Assembly (NCBI RefSeq): GCF_000292525.1
Contig: NZ_AEYF01000045.1
Coordinates: 496,001 to 560,000 of the forward strand
Reading direction: 5' to 3'
DNA length: 64,000 nucleotides
DNA from: Rhizobium sp. CCGE 510
GTDB taxonomy: Bacteria; Pseudomonadota; Alphaproteobacteria; Rhizobiales; Rhizobiaceae
Shown here: positions 36,805-44,435 of the stretch, in pieces
Layout: each line of letters opens with the position of its first letter
Numbering within the stretch: position 1 is the stretch's first letter
Position numbers and translations under genes: made by a program
Notes under the pieces: model-generated
What the model was told of the DNA's origin: nothing
Databases searched by the model: none
The model's input: the letters and a program-made list of their open reading frames with translations, nothing else

Positions 36805-37275
36805 TCACCTGGCGGACTTCCGCTTCATCGCGGCCGCGACCAACGGCAGTGCCGTCGTCGACACGGTTCCGAGAGGCAGTCGCCTGATGCCTCTGGTGAC
36901 GATGAATGTTGCCGCCATTGCGCCGGCCAGCTTGAGCCAGGGCTGATTGCCAAGCTGCGCGTGGGCGCTTGCATCGGCCCAGCGGACGTTCTCCGCAACG
37001 ACGGTCGCGGCCTGATGTTGGATCACCTGAAGGCGGGCGCGGAGGCTTTCAAGTTCTTCTCTCAGCTCTCGCAGACGACCTTCCAGGGCATGATCATCGG
37101 AGACCAGCAGAGGGTCCTCGATGGTGCCTCCAACCGGAGCGTGACCACCGAGCGTCGCAATATAAGCCCGATATTCGGCCTCGCTCGCAAAGCCCTCACG
37201 CCTGATGAGATCGGGATTGGCGTTTGCGTCGTCGAAAGCAGCCGGTGCGGTGCCGGCACTGCCGCGCCTATTCAT
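36805..37275 (-). CDS. Coiled-coil membrane protein of unknown function, stress promoter
   Basis: A 156-residue protein. An N-terminal part with NPDLIRREGFASEAEYRAYIATLGG is followed by a coiled coil (about residues 68-96, RLRELREELESLRARLQ) and a C-terminal hydrophobic segment (LKLAGAMAATFIVTRGI and TTALPLVAAAM). It probably anchors in the inner membrane by its C-terminus. The EcfG-type -10 lies on the ATG at 37311, so translation must begin further in, at ATG 37275. No family is recognised. Confidence 0.65.
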   Translation of the reverse strand: MNRRGSAGTAPAAFDDANANPDLIRREGFASEAEYRAYIATLGGHAPVGGTIEDPLLVSDDHALEGRLRELREELESLRARLQVIQHQAATVVAENVRWADASAHAQLGNQPWLKLAGAMAATFIVTRGIRRLPLGTVSTTALPLVAAAMKRKSAR

Positions 37276-37306
37276 GTTTGTGCCGATGTCCCCGAGTTCG
37301 TCCTTG

Positions 37307-37331
37307 AACATGATGGATCTCCAGTTGTTCC
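37307..37331 (-). promoter_or_regulatory. EcfG-type promoter of the coiled-coil membrane protein
   Basis: Minus strand GGAAC (37331-37327), 16 bp, TGTT (37310-37307). One base differs from CGTT. It is 32 bp upstream of ATG 37275 and decides that start. Confidence 0.6.
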
Positions 37332-37425
37332 TGGCGATAGAACGCTCGACGGCTCAGAAGGATGCATCGGCCGCCGCTCGCGGTTCGCAACGGCTGCCGT
37401 CGGACTTCCGATCCTTCCACGCCCG

Positions 37426-38562
37426 TCATCGTCGCGACGCGTTGAAACGTTCGGGCCGAAACTCCGCCAGCAGCGAATGGCGGCGTCCGGTGGCGATCTC
37501 GTCCGCCAGCAGTTCACCGGCGATCAGGCCGAGGGTGGCGCCACTATGGCTGAAGGCGACGAAGTAGCCCCAGATCGACGGCAGTTCGCCGAAGACCGGC
37601 TCGCCGTCGCCCGGAATGGGCTTTGGGCCGACCCCATAATCATCGATCTCGAGCGTCGGATTGCCGTCGAGAACTTTCGACGCTTCGCGCAGCAGCCCGT
37701 CCAGCGTCGATTGTCTGACTTCATAGCCGCCGTCCGGCTTCACTCCGACCTCTTCCTCAGACCAGGCGGCATCGAGGGCGAAGCCGCCATTCGGCATGGG
37801 CCGGATGGCGACGCGGGGGGTGTTGAGCACGGCCTTCAGCGAATGGCGGATCGGCTTGGTCCTGACGAGAAGCGCGACTGGCGTTGCATCGTCGATATGC
37901 TGGCCGGCTTCGGCGACGATCGCCGGAACGGCGGCGCCCGCGGCAAGCAGCACAGACTCCGCGTCCCAGTGCCTGCCGTCCGCCGTGCTGACGCCACAGA
38001 CGCGGGCACCTTCGACATCAATCGTCGCGCGCCCGGCGTCCGTCACGACCTCGCCGCCGAGCGAACGGAATTCCTGCGCCAGAAGGCCGATCAGGGAGGG
38101 AAGATCGACCCAGCCTTCGCCGGGATTGAAGATCGCGCCCTGCGGCGTCACCGCACCGGCGTCGACACCGGGCGTCGCGCCGGCAATGTTTTCCTGGGCC
38201 AGCCATCGCGCGTGATAGCCGAGATCGCGCTCAAAGTCGAAGACCTCGGCGATCTCATTGCCGGCGTCATCGGCATCCCAGGTCAGGCCGCCATCGAAGC
38301 GCAGCCAGGGCGCATCCGGATGCCGGGCAGCGAGGGTGCGATAACGGTCGATGCCGGCGAGGCGCAGCCGGTGATAGGCATCGGAGCGTTTCCGGGCCGA
38401 ATTGAGCCAGGCGAGCGAACGACCGGAGGCGCCATTGGCAAGCGGCCCGTCGCTGACGAGCAAGGTGGCAATGCCGAGGCGAGCGAGATGGACAGCCGTC
38501 GAGACGCCGAATATTCCGCCACCGATGACGACGACCTTCGAAGGTTTTGGGGAAGCATTCAT
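37426..38562 (-). CDS. FAD-dependent oxidoreductase (DAO family)
   Basis: A 378-residue amine/amino-acid oxidase-type flavoprotein. The FAD-binding motif is VVVIGGGIFGVSTAVHLARLG at the N-terminus, with GASGRSLAWLNSARK as the second conserved block and FVAFSHSGATLGLIAGELLADEI near the C-terminus. It would oxidise an N-substituted or D-amino acid in the cytoplasm. ATG 38562 follows AAGG and places the Rossmann loop normally. It is third in an operon after a binding protein and a fused permease-ATPase, so it probably acts on the imported amine or amino acid. Confidence 0.85.
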   Translation of the reverse strand: MNASPKPSKVVVIGGGIFGVSTAVHLARLGIATLLVSDGPLANGASGRSLAWLNSARKRSDAYHRLRLAGIDRYRTLAARHPDAPWLRFDGGLTWDADDAGNEIAEVFDFERDLGYHARWLAQENIAGATPGVDAGAVTPQGAIFNPGEGWVDLPSLIGLLAQEFRSLGGEVVTDAGRATIDVEGARVCGVSTADGRHWDAESVLLAAGAAVPAIVAEAGQHIDDATPVALLVRTKPIRHSLKAVLNTPRVAIRPMPNGGFALDAAWSEEEVGVKPDGGYEVRQSTLDGLLREASKVLDGNPTLEIDDYGVGPKPIPGDGEPVFGELPSIWGYFVAFSHSGATLGLIAGELLADEIATGRRHSLLAEFRPERFNASRR

Positions 38563-38646
38563 GTCGATAACCTTGTTTCCTGCTATGTCGAACGAACTCC
38601 ATGCATCCGTCGTGAGAGCCGGCGACGGCATGTCTCGCATCAGGGG

Positions 38647-40182
38647 CTAGAGGACTTCCGCAAGGAAGCGCTTCAGCCGCTCGCTTTTGGGATTGTCGAA
38701 GATCTGCTGCGGGCAGCCGGCCTCGACGATGCGGCCCTCATCCATGAAGACGACCTGGTCGGCAACCCTGCGCGCGAATCCCATCTCATGCGTCACGACG
38801 GCCATCGTCATGCCCTGGCGGCCGAGGGCCGCCATCAGGTCGAGAACGCCCTTGACCAGTTCGGGATCCAGCGCACTCGTCACTTCGTCGAACAGGATCA
38901 GCTCCGGATCCATGGCGAGAGCACGCGCGATGGCGACGCGCTGCTGCTGCCCGCCCGATAGACTTGCCGGGCGATGATCCCTGCGCTCGGCAAGACCGAC
39001 CTCGGCCAAACGCGCCTCGGCGATGCGTCGCGCCTCTTGGCTCGACATCTTCTTGATCTTCGTCAGTGAAAGCATGACGTTCTCAAGCGCGGTATGATCG
39101 GGAAACAGGTTGAAGTGCTGGAACACCATGCCCACGCGCCGGCGCAACCGCTCCGGTTTCATGGGCAGAATGCTGTCGCCGTCGAGCAGGATGTCGCCGC
39201 CTTTCGGTTCCACCAGCCTGTTCATACAGCGCAGCAGCGTCGATTTGCCGGAGCCGGAGGGGCCGATGATGCAGGTGACGGTACCGGCGGCGATGTCGAG
39301 ATCGACGCCCTTCAGCACATCGAGATCGCCATAGGCCATGGTGAGATCCCGGACGTACAGGGCACCGCCCTTGAAACGCGGTTCGGTCTCCTCGCCGGAT
39401 TTTGCCGCGGGTTGCGGACCGGCGGCGTGCATTTCGCTCACCTCGACCAATCCACTCGCAACACCCGAGCCGCGGCCTTGTTTTCCCAGGCGCAGTCTCG
39501 CATCGATGTAATTGACCAGGTGGGTGAGCGGCACGGTGATGACGAGATAGAAGACGCCGGCCAGCAACAAAGGCGACAGATTGCCCGTTACGACAGCTTG
39601 ATCCTGCCCGACGCGGAAGATCTCCCGCTCGGAGGCGAGCAACCCCAGGAAATAGACGAGGCTGGAATCCTTGACGTTTCCGATGAATTGATTGACCAGC
39701 GCCGGCAGAACGCGCCGAATACCTTGCGGGATGACGATCAAGCGCATGCCCTGCCCGTAGCTCATGCTGAGCGCTCGGCACGCCTCCATCTGGCCGCGCT
39801 CGACGCTCTGGATGCCGGATCGGAAGATTTCGCCGATATAGGCACCGGCGATCAGGCTGAGGGCCAGGATGCCGAGCGGGAATGGTGACGGACCGAAGAT
39901 CTCCCGTCCGATCCTGGCAAAACCCTGACCGATGATCAGGATGGTGACGATCGCCGGCAACCCGCGGAAAATATCGGTATAGATGCGCGCGGGCAGCCGC
40001 AGCCAGCGGGACTGCGAGATGCCCATCACCGCAAGAGCCATGCCGATGCCAACACCGAGCACGGTCGAGGCGGCGGCCAGGATCAGGGTATTCTTCAGGC
40101 CGACGCTGATCATGCTCGGCAGCACTTCGGCCATGGCCTCCCAATCCAGGAAGCTGCGGCGCAGATTTTCAAGCCAGTTCAT
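38647..40182 (-). CDS. Fused permease-ATPase of an amino-acid-type ABC importer
   Basis: A 511-residue fusion. Residues about 15-230 are a polar-amino-acid permease (helices around TLILAASTVLGVGIGMALAV, with ALSMSYGQGMRLIVIPQGIRRVLPALVNQ as coupling loop). A linker of about 50 residues leads to an ATPase (Walker A GPSGSGKS, signature LSGGQQQRVAIARA, Walker B LILFDEVTSALD). These parts are normally two genes; both look complete. ATG 40182 follows GGGGATC; the longer frame adds an Arg-rich non-homologous leader and is rejected. Confidence 0.92.
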   Translation of the reverse strand: MNWLENLRRSFLDWEAMAEVLPSMISVGLKNTLILAAASTVLGVGIGMALAVMGISQSRWLRLPARIYTDIFRGLPAIVTILIIGQGFARIGREIFGPSPFPLGILALSLIAGAYIGEIFRSGIQSVERGQMEACRALSMSYGQGMRLIVIPQGIRRVLPALVNQFIGNVKDSSLVYFLGLLASEREIFRVGQDQAVVTGNLSPLLLAGVFYLVITVPLTHLVNYIDARLRLGKQGRGSGVASGLVEVSEMHAAGPQPAAKSGEETEPRFKGGALYVRDLTMAYGDLDVLKGVDLDIAAGTVTCIIGPSGSGKSTLLRCMNRLVEPKGGDILLDGDSILPMKPERLRRRVGMVFQHFNLFPDHTALENVMLSLTKIKKMSSQEARRIAEARLAEVGLAERRDHRPASLSGGQQQRVAIARALAMDPELILFDEVTSALDPELVKGVLDLMAALGRQGMTMAVVTHEMGFARRVADQVVFMDEGRIVEAGCPQQIFDNPKSERLKRFLAEVL

Positions 40183-40246
40183 CGAGATCCCCATCGAAGC
40201 CCGTGCCGGGCATGAAACCGCCCGCCGAAGCGGACGGCCCGCGGTC

Positions 40247-41074
40247 CTACTTCTTGGGAAGATACTGGTCCGGCATCGGCGAGCCAGGGAACCATTTTTC
40301 GTAGAGGGTCTTCCAGGTGCCGTCCTGCATCGCATCGTGAAGCGCTGTGTTCAACGCCGTGCGGAAGGCATCGTTTCCCTTCCTGATCACGAAACCCGCC
40401 GGCGCATCGAAGGACGGGATGTTGACCGCAACCTTCAGCGCGGGGTAGCGCTCGCCATATTGTTTGGCGGCCTCATAGTCGAGAAAATGCGCATCGACCG
40501 TGCCGTTGTTGAGGGCGGCGACGGCCGAATTGTTGTCAGGGAATTTCACGAGATCTGTCTCACCGAAATTCTTGGCCGCATAGACTTCCTGCAAGGTCCC
40601 CTGCACGACGCCGAGACGCTTGCCCTTGAGGCCAACGGAGTCCTTGATGCCGGCATCCGCAGTCAAGACCGAGAGATAACCGGCAAGATAGCCGTCGGAG
40701 AAGTCGACGGTCTTCTTGCGGGCTTCGGTGGTTCCGATCGCAGCAACGGCAACATCGAACCGTTCGTTTGCCACCGACGGCAGCAGTGCGGAGAATTCCT
40801 GGCCCGTGAACGTAACCTTGTCTTTCGGAATGCCAAGGCGGGAGACGACGTTGAGAAACAGCTCGATATCGAAACCGGTGAACTGGCCGTCCGCCGTCGC
40901 AAACGTATAGGGCTTGGCATCGCCCATCGTGCCGACGCTAATCGTCCCGGGCTCGATGAGGTTATAGGGATTTTCGGCCGCGACCGCAGAGCCGGCGCCG
41001 ATCGCCAGAAGGCAGGTCAGAAGGCCGGCCCGTAGTGGAGCCGCGACGGCCGCGACTGATTCAAATGGTCTCAT
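40247..41074 (-). CDS. Amino-acid-type periplasmic binding protein (family 3)
   Basis: A 275-residue solute-binding protein with a signal peptide (APLRAGLLTCLLAIGAGSAVA, cut before AENPY). Family-3 signatures are ADGQFTGFDIELFLNVVSRLG, DVAVAAIGTTEARKKTVDFSDGYLAGYLSVL and LKGKRLGVVQGTLQE. ATG 41074 follows CGGAGAACG; the frame to 41176 crosses the operators. It delivers a polar amino acid or amine to the fused permease-ATPase. Confidence 0.91.
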   Translation of the reverse strand: MRPFESVAAVAAPLRAGLLTCLLAIGAGSAVAAENPYNLIEPGTISVGTMGDAKPYTFATADGQFTGFDIELFLNVVSRLGIPKDKVTFTGQEFSALLPSVANERFDVAVAAIGTTEARKKTVDFSDGYLAGYLSVLTADAGIKDSVGLKGKRLGVVQGTLQEVYAAKNFGETDLVKFPDNNSAVAALNNGTVDAHFLDYEAAKQYGERYPALKVAVNIPSFDAPAGFVIRKGNDAFRTALNTALHDAMQDGTWKTLYEKWFPGSPMPDQYLPKK

Positions 41075-41160
41075 GTTCGTTCTCCGCTCTGAAGGGATGC
41101 TCTTTTCGGCATTCGTTACCATCCGGTCTCGTCGCCTATGCGGCGAAGATTTCTGGACAG

Positions 41161-41172
41161 GAGACCGGTCTT
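41161..41172. promoter_or_regulatory. LacI-type operator, site 1
   Basis: GAGACCGGTCTT, one base from a perfect palindrome, centred 21 bp (two helical turns) from site 2. It lies just downstream of a likely -10 (TTATAT, 41180-41175) for the leftward operon, where binding would block transcription. Confidence 0.65.
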
Positions 41173-41181
41173 CCATATAAA

Positions 41182-41193
41182 GAGACCGGTCTC
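41182..41193. promoter_or_regulatory. LacI-type operator, site 2 (perfect palindrome)
   Basis: GAGACCGGTCTC with the central CG expected for LacI-family proteins. It lies immediately upstream of the likely -10 of the importer operon. Confidence 0.72.
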
Positions 41194-41216
41194 ACGGTAT
41201 ATTTGATATCTGTCAA

Positions 41217-41231
41217 TTGACCGGTCGTCAA
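41217..41231. promoter_or_regulatory. LacI-type operator, site 3 near the regulator gene
   Basis: TTGACCGGTCGTCAA shares the ACCGGT core with sites 1 and 2 and lies 22 bp before the regulator start, a fitting place for self-repression. A further half-like CCGGTCTC occurs at 41123-41130. Confidence 0.5.
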
Positions 41232-41252
41232 CAACTCTTGTAGTGCTGCCCC

Positions 41253-42335
41253 ATGGAAGATTCCGCTGCCCAGAAACGTTCAGTCACGGTTGCCGACGTC
41301 GCAAAGGCAGCAAGGGTCTCGAAGGCGACGGCAGCCCGCGTGCTCGGCGGCTATGGCGTCGTCAGCGACAAGATCAAGGACCGGGTGATGGCGGCGGCGG
41401 CCGCACTCGAATACCGCCCGAACGAACTCGCGCGAAGCATGAGCACCGGACGCTCCGGCATTATCGGCGTCGTGGTCGGCGACATAGAGAATGCTTTCTT
41501 CAGCCTGGCGGTGCGCGGAATCACCGATGCAGCCCGGCTTGCGGGCTTCAACGTCATCATCGCCAATTCTGGCGAACAGCTCGATGCGGAAAAATCGGCG
41601 GTCGACCTCCTGATCGGCAAACGCGTCGATGGTCTGATCGTCACGCCGGCTCGCTGCGATCGCCCAGATCACCTGCAGCGCGTCCGCCGCGCAGGCGTGC
41701 CATTGGTTCTGTTCGACAGGGCCATCCCGGAGCTGGATGTCGACGCCGTGACCGGGGATGACCGGGATGCGGCAATCAGCGCGACCCGGCACCTGGTCGG
41801 CCAAGGACATCACCGCCTCGCCTACGTCTCCGCCATGGAGGCCGAGGACGTCGGGCTCACCGATCTCGGGCGGATAACAAATTCCGCCGTACGCGAACGC
41901 ATGGAAGGCTTCGTCAGCGTTGTGACCGAGGCGGGTTTGCCGGACCCTCTTCATTATATCCGGCTCGGCGCCACGAACCAGCAACAGACAGACGCAGTGA
42001 TGAAACGGCTGCTCTCGGAAACATCGCCGCCGACGGCGCTGTTGGCATCGGACAGCCTCGTGGGCCTGCGCATTTTCAAATCGCTGCAATCGCTCGGCCT
42101 GTCGATCCCTCAGGATATCTCAATGATTTCATTTCTCGACGCCGACTGGACCAGCGTCACCATTCCACCGATCACCATCGTCGACCAGCGCGTCTACGAG
42201 ATGGGCAAGCTTGCCGGCGAACGGCTCGTCGCCCGTATCGAACGGACCCCGCTTGCCGTCGAACGTCTGCGCGTCACCACAAGCCTCGTTGTGCGCGGCT
42301 CCGTAGCGAGGATCAGTCGGGAAGAACCGGGTTAA
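41253..42335 (+). CDS. LacI-family transcription regulator
   Basis: A 360-residue repressor. The N-terminal helix-turn-helix is VTVADVAKAARVSKATAARVL (about residues 11-31), with the hinge helix YRPNELARSMSTGRS. A periplasmic-binding-protein-like effector domain follows (GIIGVVVGDIENAFFSLAVRG, ALLASDSLVGLRIFKSLQSLG). It is divergent from the amino-acid importer operon, and three ACCGGT-cored palindromes lie between them, so it should repress that operon and itself. The ligand is unknown. Its stop overlaps the convergent small gene by 4 bp. Confidence 0.92.
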   Translation: MEDSAAQKRSVTVADVAKAARVSKATAARVLGGYGVVSDKIKDRVMAAAAALEYRPNELARSMSTGRSGIIGVVVGDIENAFFSLAVRGITDAARLAGFNVIIANSGEQLDAEKSAVDLLIGKRVDGLIVTPARCDRPDHLQRVRRAGVPLVLFDRAIPELDVDAVTGDDRDAAISATRHLVGQGHHRLAYVSAMEAEDVGLTDLGRITNSAVRERMEGFVSVVTEAGLPDPLHYIRLGATNQQQTDAVMKRLLSETSPPTALLASDSLVGLRIFKSLQSLGLSIPQDISMISFLDADWTSVTIPPITIVDQRVYEMGKLAGERLVARIERTPLAVERLRVTTSLVVRGSVARISREEPG

Positions 42336-42601
42336 TCGTAGAGCTCTCCGTGGCCAATCTGCTCTTGCCTGGCGGAAGCATCGCTGATGGCAGGGTCGTC
42401 GGCTGGATCGGGATCTTTCTTGTTGGCTTCGCTCAGAAACTGCGCGGCCTTAAGAAGCGCCGCGGCTATCTCTCCGGTTGCCCAGCCCGCTTCATTGGCG
42501 GCTGCAATCAGTCTTTCCAATGCTTCGCGTGCAGCATCGGTCGCCTGTTCGAAGCGTTGCGCGGGAGCTTCCGTTATCGGGGGCGGAAAGTTCATCTGCA
42601 T
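42332..42601 (-). CDS. Small hypothetical protein, 89 aa
   Basis: A soluble Ala/Glu-rich helical protein (EAPAQRFEQATDAAREALERLIAAANEAGWATGEIAAALLKAAQFL), then an acidic tail with DPDPADDPAISD. ATG 42601 has only a weak purine stretch upstream. No family is recognised. It lies at the end of a run of small same-strand genes that starts at an EcfG-like promoter near 44.4 kb, though gaps of 120 and 325 bp make co-transcription uncertain. Confidence 0.6.
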   Translation of the reverse strand: MQMNFPPPITEAPAQRFEQATDAAREALERLIAAANEAGWATGEIAAALLKAAQFLSEANKKDPDPADDPAISDASARQEQIGHGELYD

Positions 42602-42723
42602 TCCCTCCGTGGGTTGGCTGTTGGAGATGAACGCAGCCAGCGGGAAATGGATGCAAGATCATGCCGATTTAACCAGCGAATGTCTTGTCCACGCGGCGCA
42701 GAGGCGGCGACGGTTTTTCCGCG

Positions 42724-42954
42724 TCAGATGACCGTCTGCAACAGGAACGGAGAGCGCTCCAGCGGACGCTGGGCGAGGATCCTCAGCATCGCCGGGCCCT
42801 GTATGCCAGTCGTCGTCGTCGAACGGCCGTCGTGATAGACCACGGTCATGACTTGGCTGACGCTGTCATATCTGATCTCTGCGATCGTGCGTGTGTGAAC
42901 CTGAAAGATGAATTGGTGGGGCTGAGATTTTCGCCTGGAGGTCTTCGAGGTCAT
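42724..42954 (-). CDS. KTSC-domain-like small protein
   Basis: A 76-residue protein. IAEIRYDSVSQVMTVVYHDGRSTTTTGI has the beta-hairpin pattern of the KTSC domain (I-YD----L-V-F-DG). The domain's function is unknown. ATG 42954 after TGGGG is chosen; the frame is open to 43077 with a possible longer N-terminus. Domain assignment is by pattern only. Confidence 0.5.
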   Translation of the reverse strand: MTSKTSRRKSQPHQFIFQVHTRTIAEIRYDSVSQVMTVVYHDGRSTTTTGIQGPAMLRILAQRPLERSPFLLQTVI

Positions 42955-43279
42955 CGTGATGCCCCATCGGAACAAAAACAGGATTGTCCCGGCCGTCCAC
43001 GGCTCAGGACACGCGTGATAGTCGGCAGCACATCCCTCATCGAGTGTCTCCAATGCGCTCAAAAATTGATCAAACAACAGAGCGGCCGGTTCCGGCCATC
43101 AGACGACCGTCGCTAGGTCTGAGACCCGGGCCTCATCCCAACCACACCGATCAACCACATATTGTTTCCATGGTCGCGTGACATCGGCGTGACACGCACA
43201 TCACGGCTCGAAAACCCGTCTGGAACGGGGTCCGTAAATTGTCACCTCCCCCTAGTCTAGGCAGCGACAGCACATCCCA
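42955..43279. other. Intergenic, nothing certain
   Basis: 325 bases between two small leftward genes. A short palindrome CCTAG-T-CTAGG lies at 43251-43261, close to the end of the upstream gene. No RNA gene or promoter was recognised. Confidence 0.35.
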
Positions 43280-43528
43280 TCAATGCACTGTCCTATGCAT
43301 GCCGTAGGCTCGGGCGGCCTGCGGCCAGCAGTCGACGGTACGTGCAAGTGCCCGAATGGCTTCGTCTATGACGAAAACCGCATCCCCCAGCCGTTCGATC
43401 TCGCAATCGAGCTCATACACATCGACTTCGTCAAGGTCTTCACTGTTCAGCAACTGCTTGCTTGTCTCGATCAGGCGCTCAGTACGCTGAACGATATCAA
43501 GAGCGCTCCGTATAATGATGTCGAGCAT
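43280..43528 (-). CDS. Small helical hypothetical protein, 82 aa
   Basis: An all-helical protein (MLDIIIRSALDIVQRTERLIETSKQLL, then acidic SEDLDEVDVYELDCEIERLGDAVFVID). ATG 43528 is strongly marked by GAGGG upstream; the extension to 43717 has no homologous look and crosses the previous gene. It forms part of a small-gene cassette with the next two entries. Confidence 0.65.
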   Translation of the reverse strand: MLDIIIRSALDIVQRTERLIETSKQLLNSEDLDEVDVYELDCEIERLGDAVFVIDEAIRALARTVDCWPQAARAYGMHRTVH

Positions 43529-43595
43529 GCAGTTGCCCTCGCTTCGATGAGCAAGTGTCGGGCATAATCGCAATGCTGACAATCCTGAAATCTTG

Positions 43596-44003
43596 TCAGA
43601 TGCGCTCGCGGATCGTGTCGTAGAGATCCCTAAATTCGCGCAGCGCCGATTGATGGCGATGGCGTGGTAAAGATGCGCGGCGTCCAGCGAAGGCCAACGC
43701 CCCCGCAACGGCCGCAACGAAGAGCAACGTCGAGGCCGGATAGAGCTTCACAGCCGCCTCCGTCTGACGAATTGCTTTCCGGGCACCTCCCTTTAACGAT
43801 CGGGCGCCATCGAAGAGCTGCTGCTGCAGCACGTCGATTTGCTGTCGCAGCGCGCTCAATTCTTCGCGCAGCTCCTGATCAGGCTGCGGTGGAATGCCAA
43901 CGGAGGCAGTCTTCATATCGATGATGGCTTTCGGCACCGGTTCGCCGATCTTGGCTCCTTTGGTGTCGAGGGTCGCCGTCTCATTGCTCTTGCGTCGCGG
44001 CAT
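43596..44003 (-). CDS. ElaB/DUF883-like small membrane-anchored protein
   Basis: A 135-residue protein. A basic start (MPRRKSNET) leads to a coiled-coil region (QELREELSALRQQIDVLQQQLFDGARSLKGGARKAIRQTEAAVKLYP) and one membrane helix (ASTLLFVAAVAGALAFAGRR). This order, helix bundle then C-terminal membrane anchor, recalls the ElaB/YqjD stress proteins that bind ribosomes at the membrane; the similarity is structural, not proven. ATG 44003 follows AAGGAGAA. Confidence 0.65.
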   Translation of the reverse strand: MPRRKSNETATLDTKGAKIGEPVPKAIIDMKTASVGIPPQPDQELREELSALRQQIDVLQQQLFDGARSLKGGARKAIRQTEAAVKLYPASTLLFVAAVAGALAFAGRRASLPRHRHQSALREFRDLYDTIRERI

Positions 44004-44028
44004 GATCAATTCTCCTTCCCAGTGCGGA

Positions 44029-44319
44029 TTAGTCGTCGTCCAGCGCGAAGACCGGCCGATAGTGGCGCTCTGCAATCAGCAAGCTCCGGTCAGGCCGGAT
44101 GATGTAAATCTCCTCAACCTGGCGTCCCCATTGATCTGTAAAGCTGTGCGGGAAAGAAGAACCTACGGGCGATTTCGTCAGCTTGGTGCGAGGCTGACCA
44201 TGATAGGTGATGCTGCCGGGAATGGGGGCCAGTCCCGCCGACGCGTAATCTCCTGCACCGGTCGTGCAGCCCGTTAGCATAACGGCAAAGACCAGCCCAA
44301 ACCCTATGCTCCGCTTCAT
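44029..44319 (-). CDS. Small lipoprotein
   Basis: A 96-residue protein with a lipoprotein signal (MKRSIGFGLVFAVMLTGC, lipobox LTGC with the Cys at residue 18). The mature part TTGAGDYASAGLAPIPG... ends with an acidic tail after HYRPVFALDDD. ATG 44319 follows a GGAGG site, and the EcfG-type promoter lies 47 bp upstream. It probably sits in the outer or inner membrane facing the periplasm. Function unknown. Confidence 0.75.
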   Translation of the reverse strand: MKRSIGFGLVFAVMLTGCTTGAGDYASAGLAPIPGSITYHGQPRTKLTKSPVGSSFPHSFTDQWGRQVEEIYIIRPDRSLLIAERHYRPVFALDDD

Positions 44320-44365
44320 GGAACCTCCAGCTGTTCCTGCCTTTTCGCCATCACATCGCCGATGT

Positions 44366-44390
44366 AACAAGAGACGAGAGAGATTGTTCC
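44366..44390 (-). promoter_or_regulatory. EcfG-type promoter of the lipoprotein cassette
   Basis: Minus strand GGAAC (44390-44386), 16 bp, TGTT (44369-44366). One base differs from CGTT. It is ahead of the lipoprotein and its downstream small genes. Confidence 0.55.
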
Positions 44391-44435
44391 AAATTTCGGC
44401 TGGAGGCCTCGCAAGGACAGTCCCAGAGGTATCCC

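Noticed and set aside
36961..38961. Plus-strand frame of 666 codons
   Set aside because: It is antisense to the coiled-coil protein, the FAD oxidase and part of the fused transporter; it is a composition effect of high G+C.
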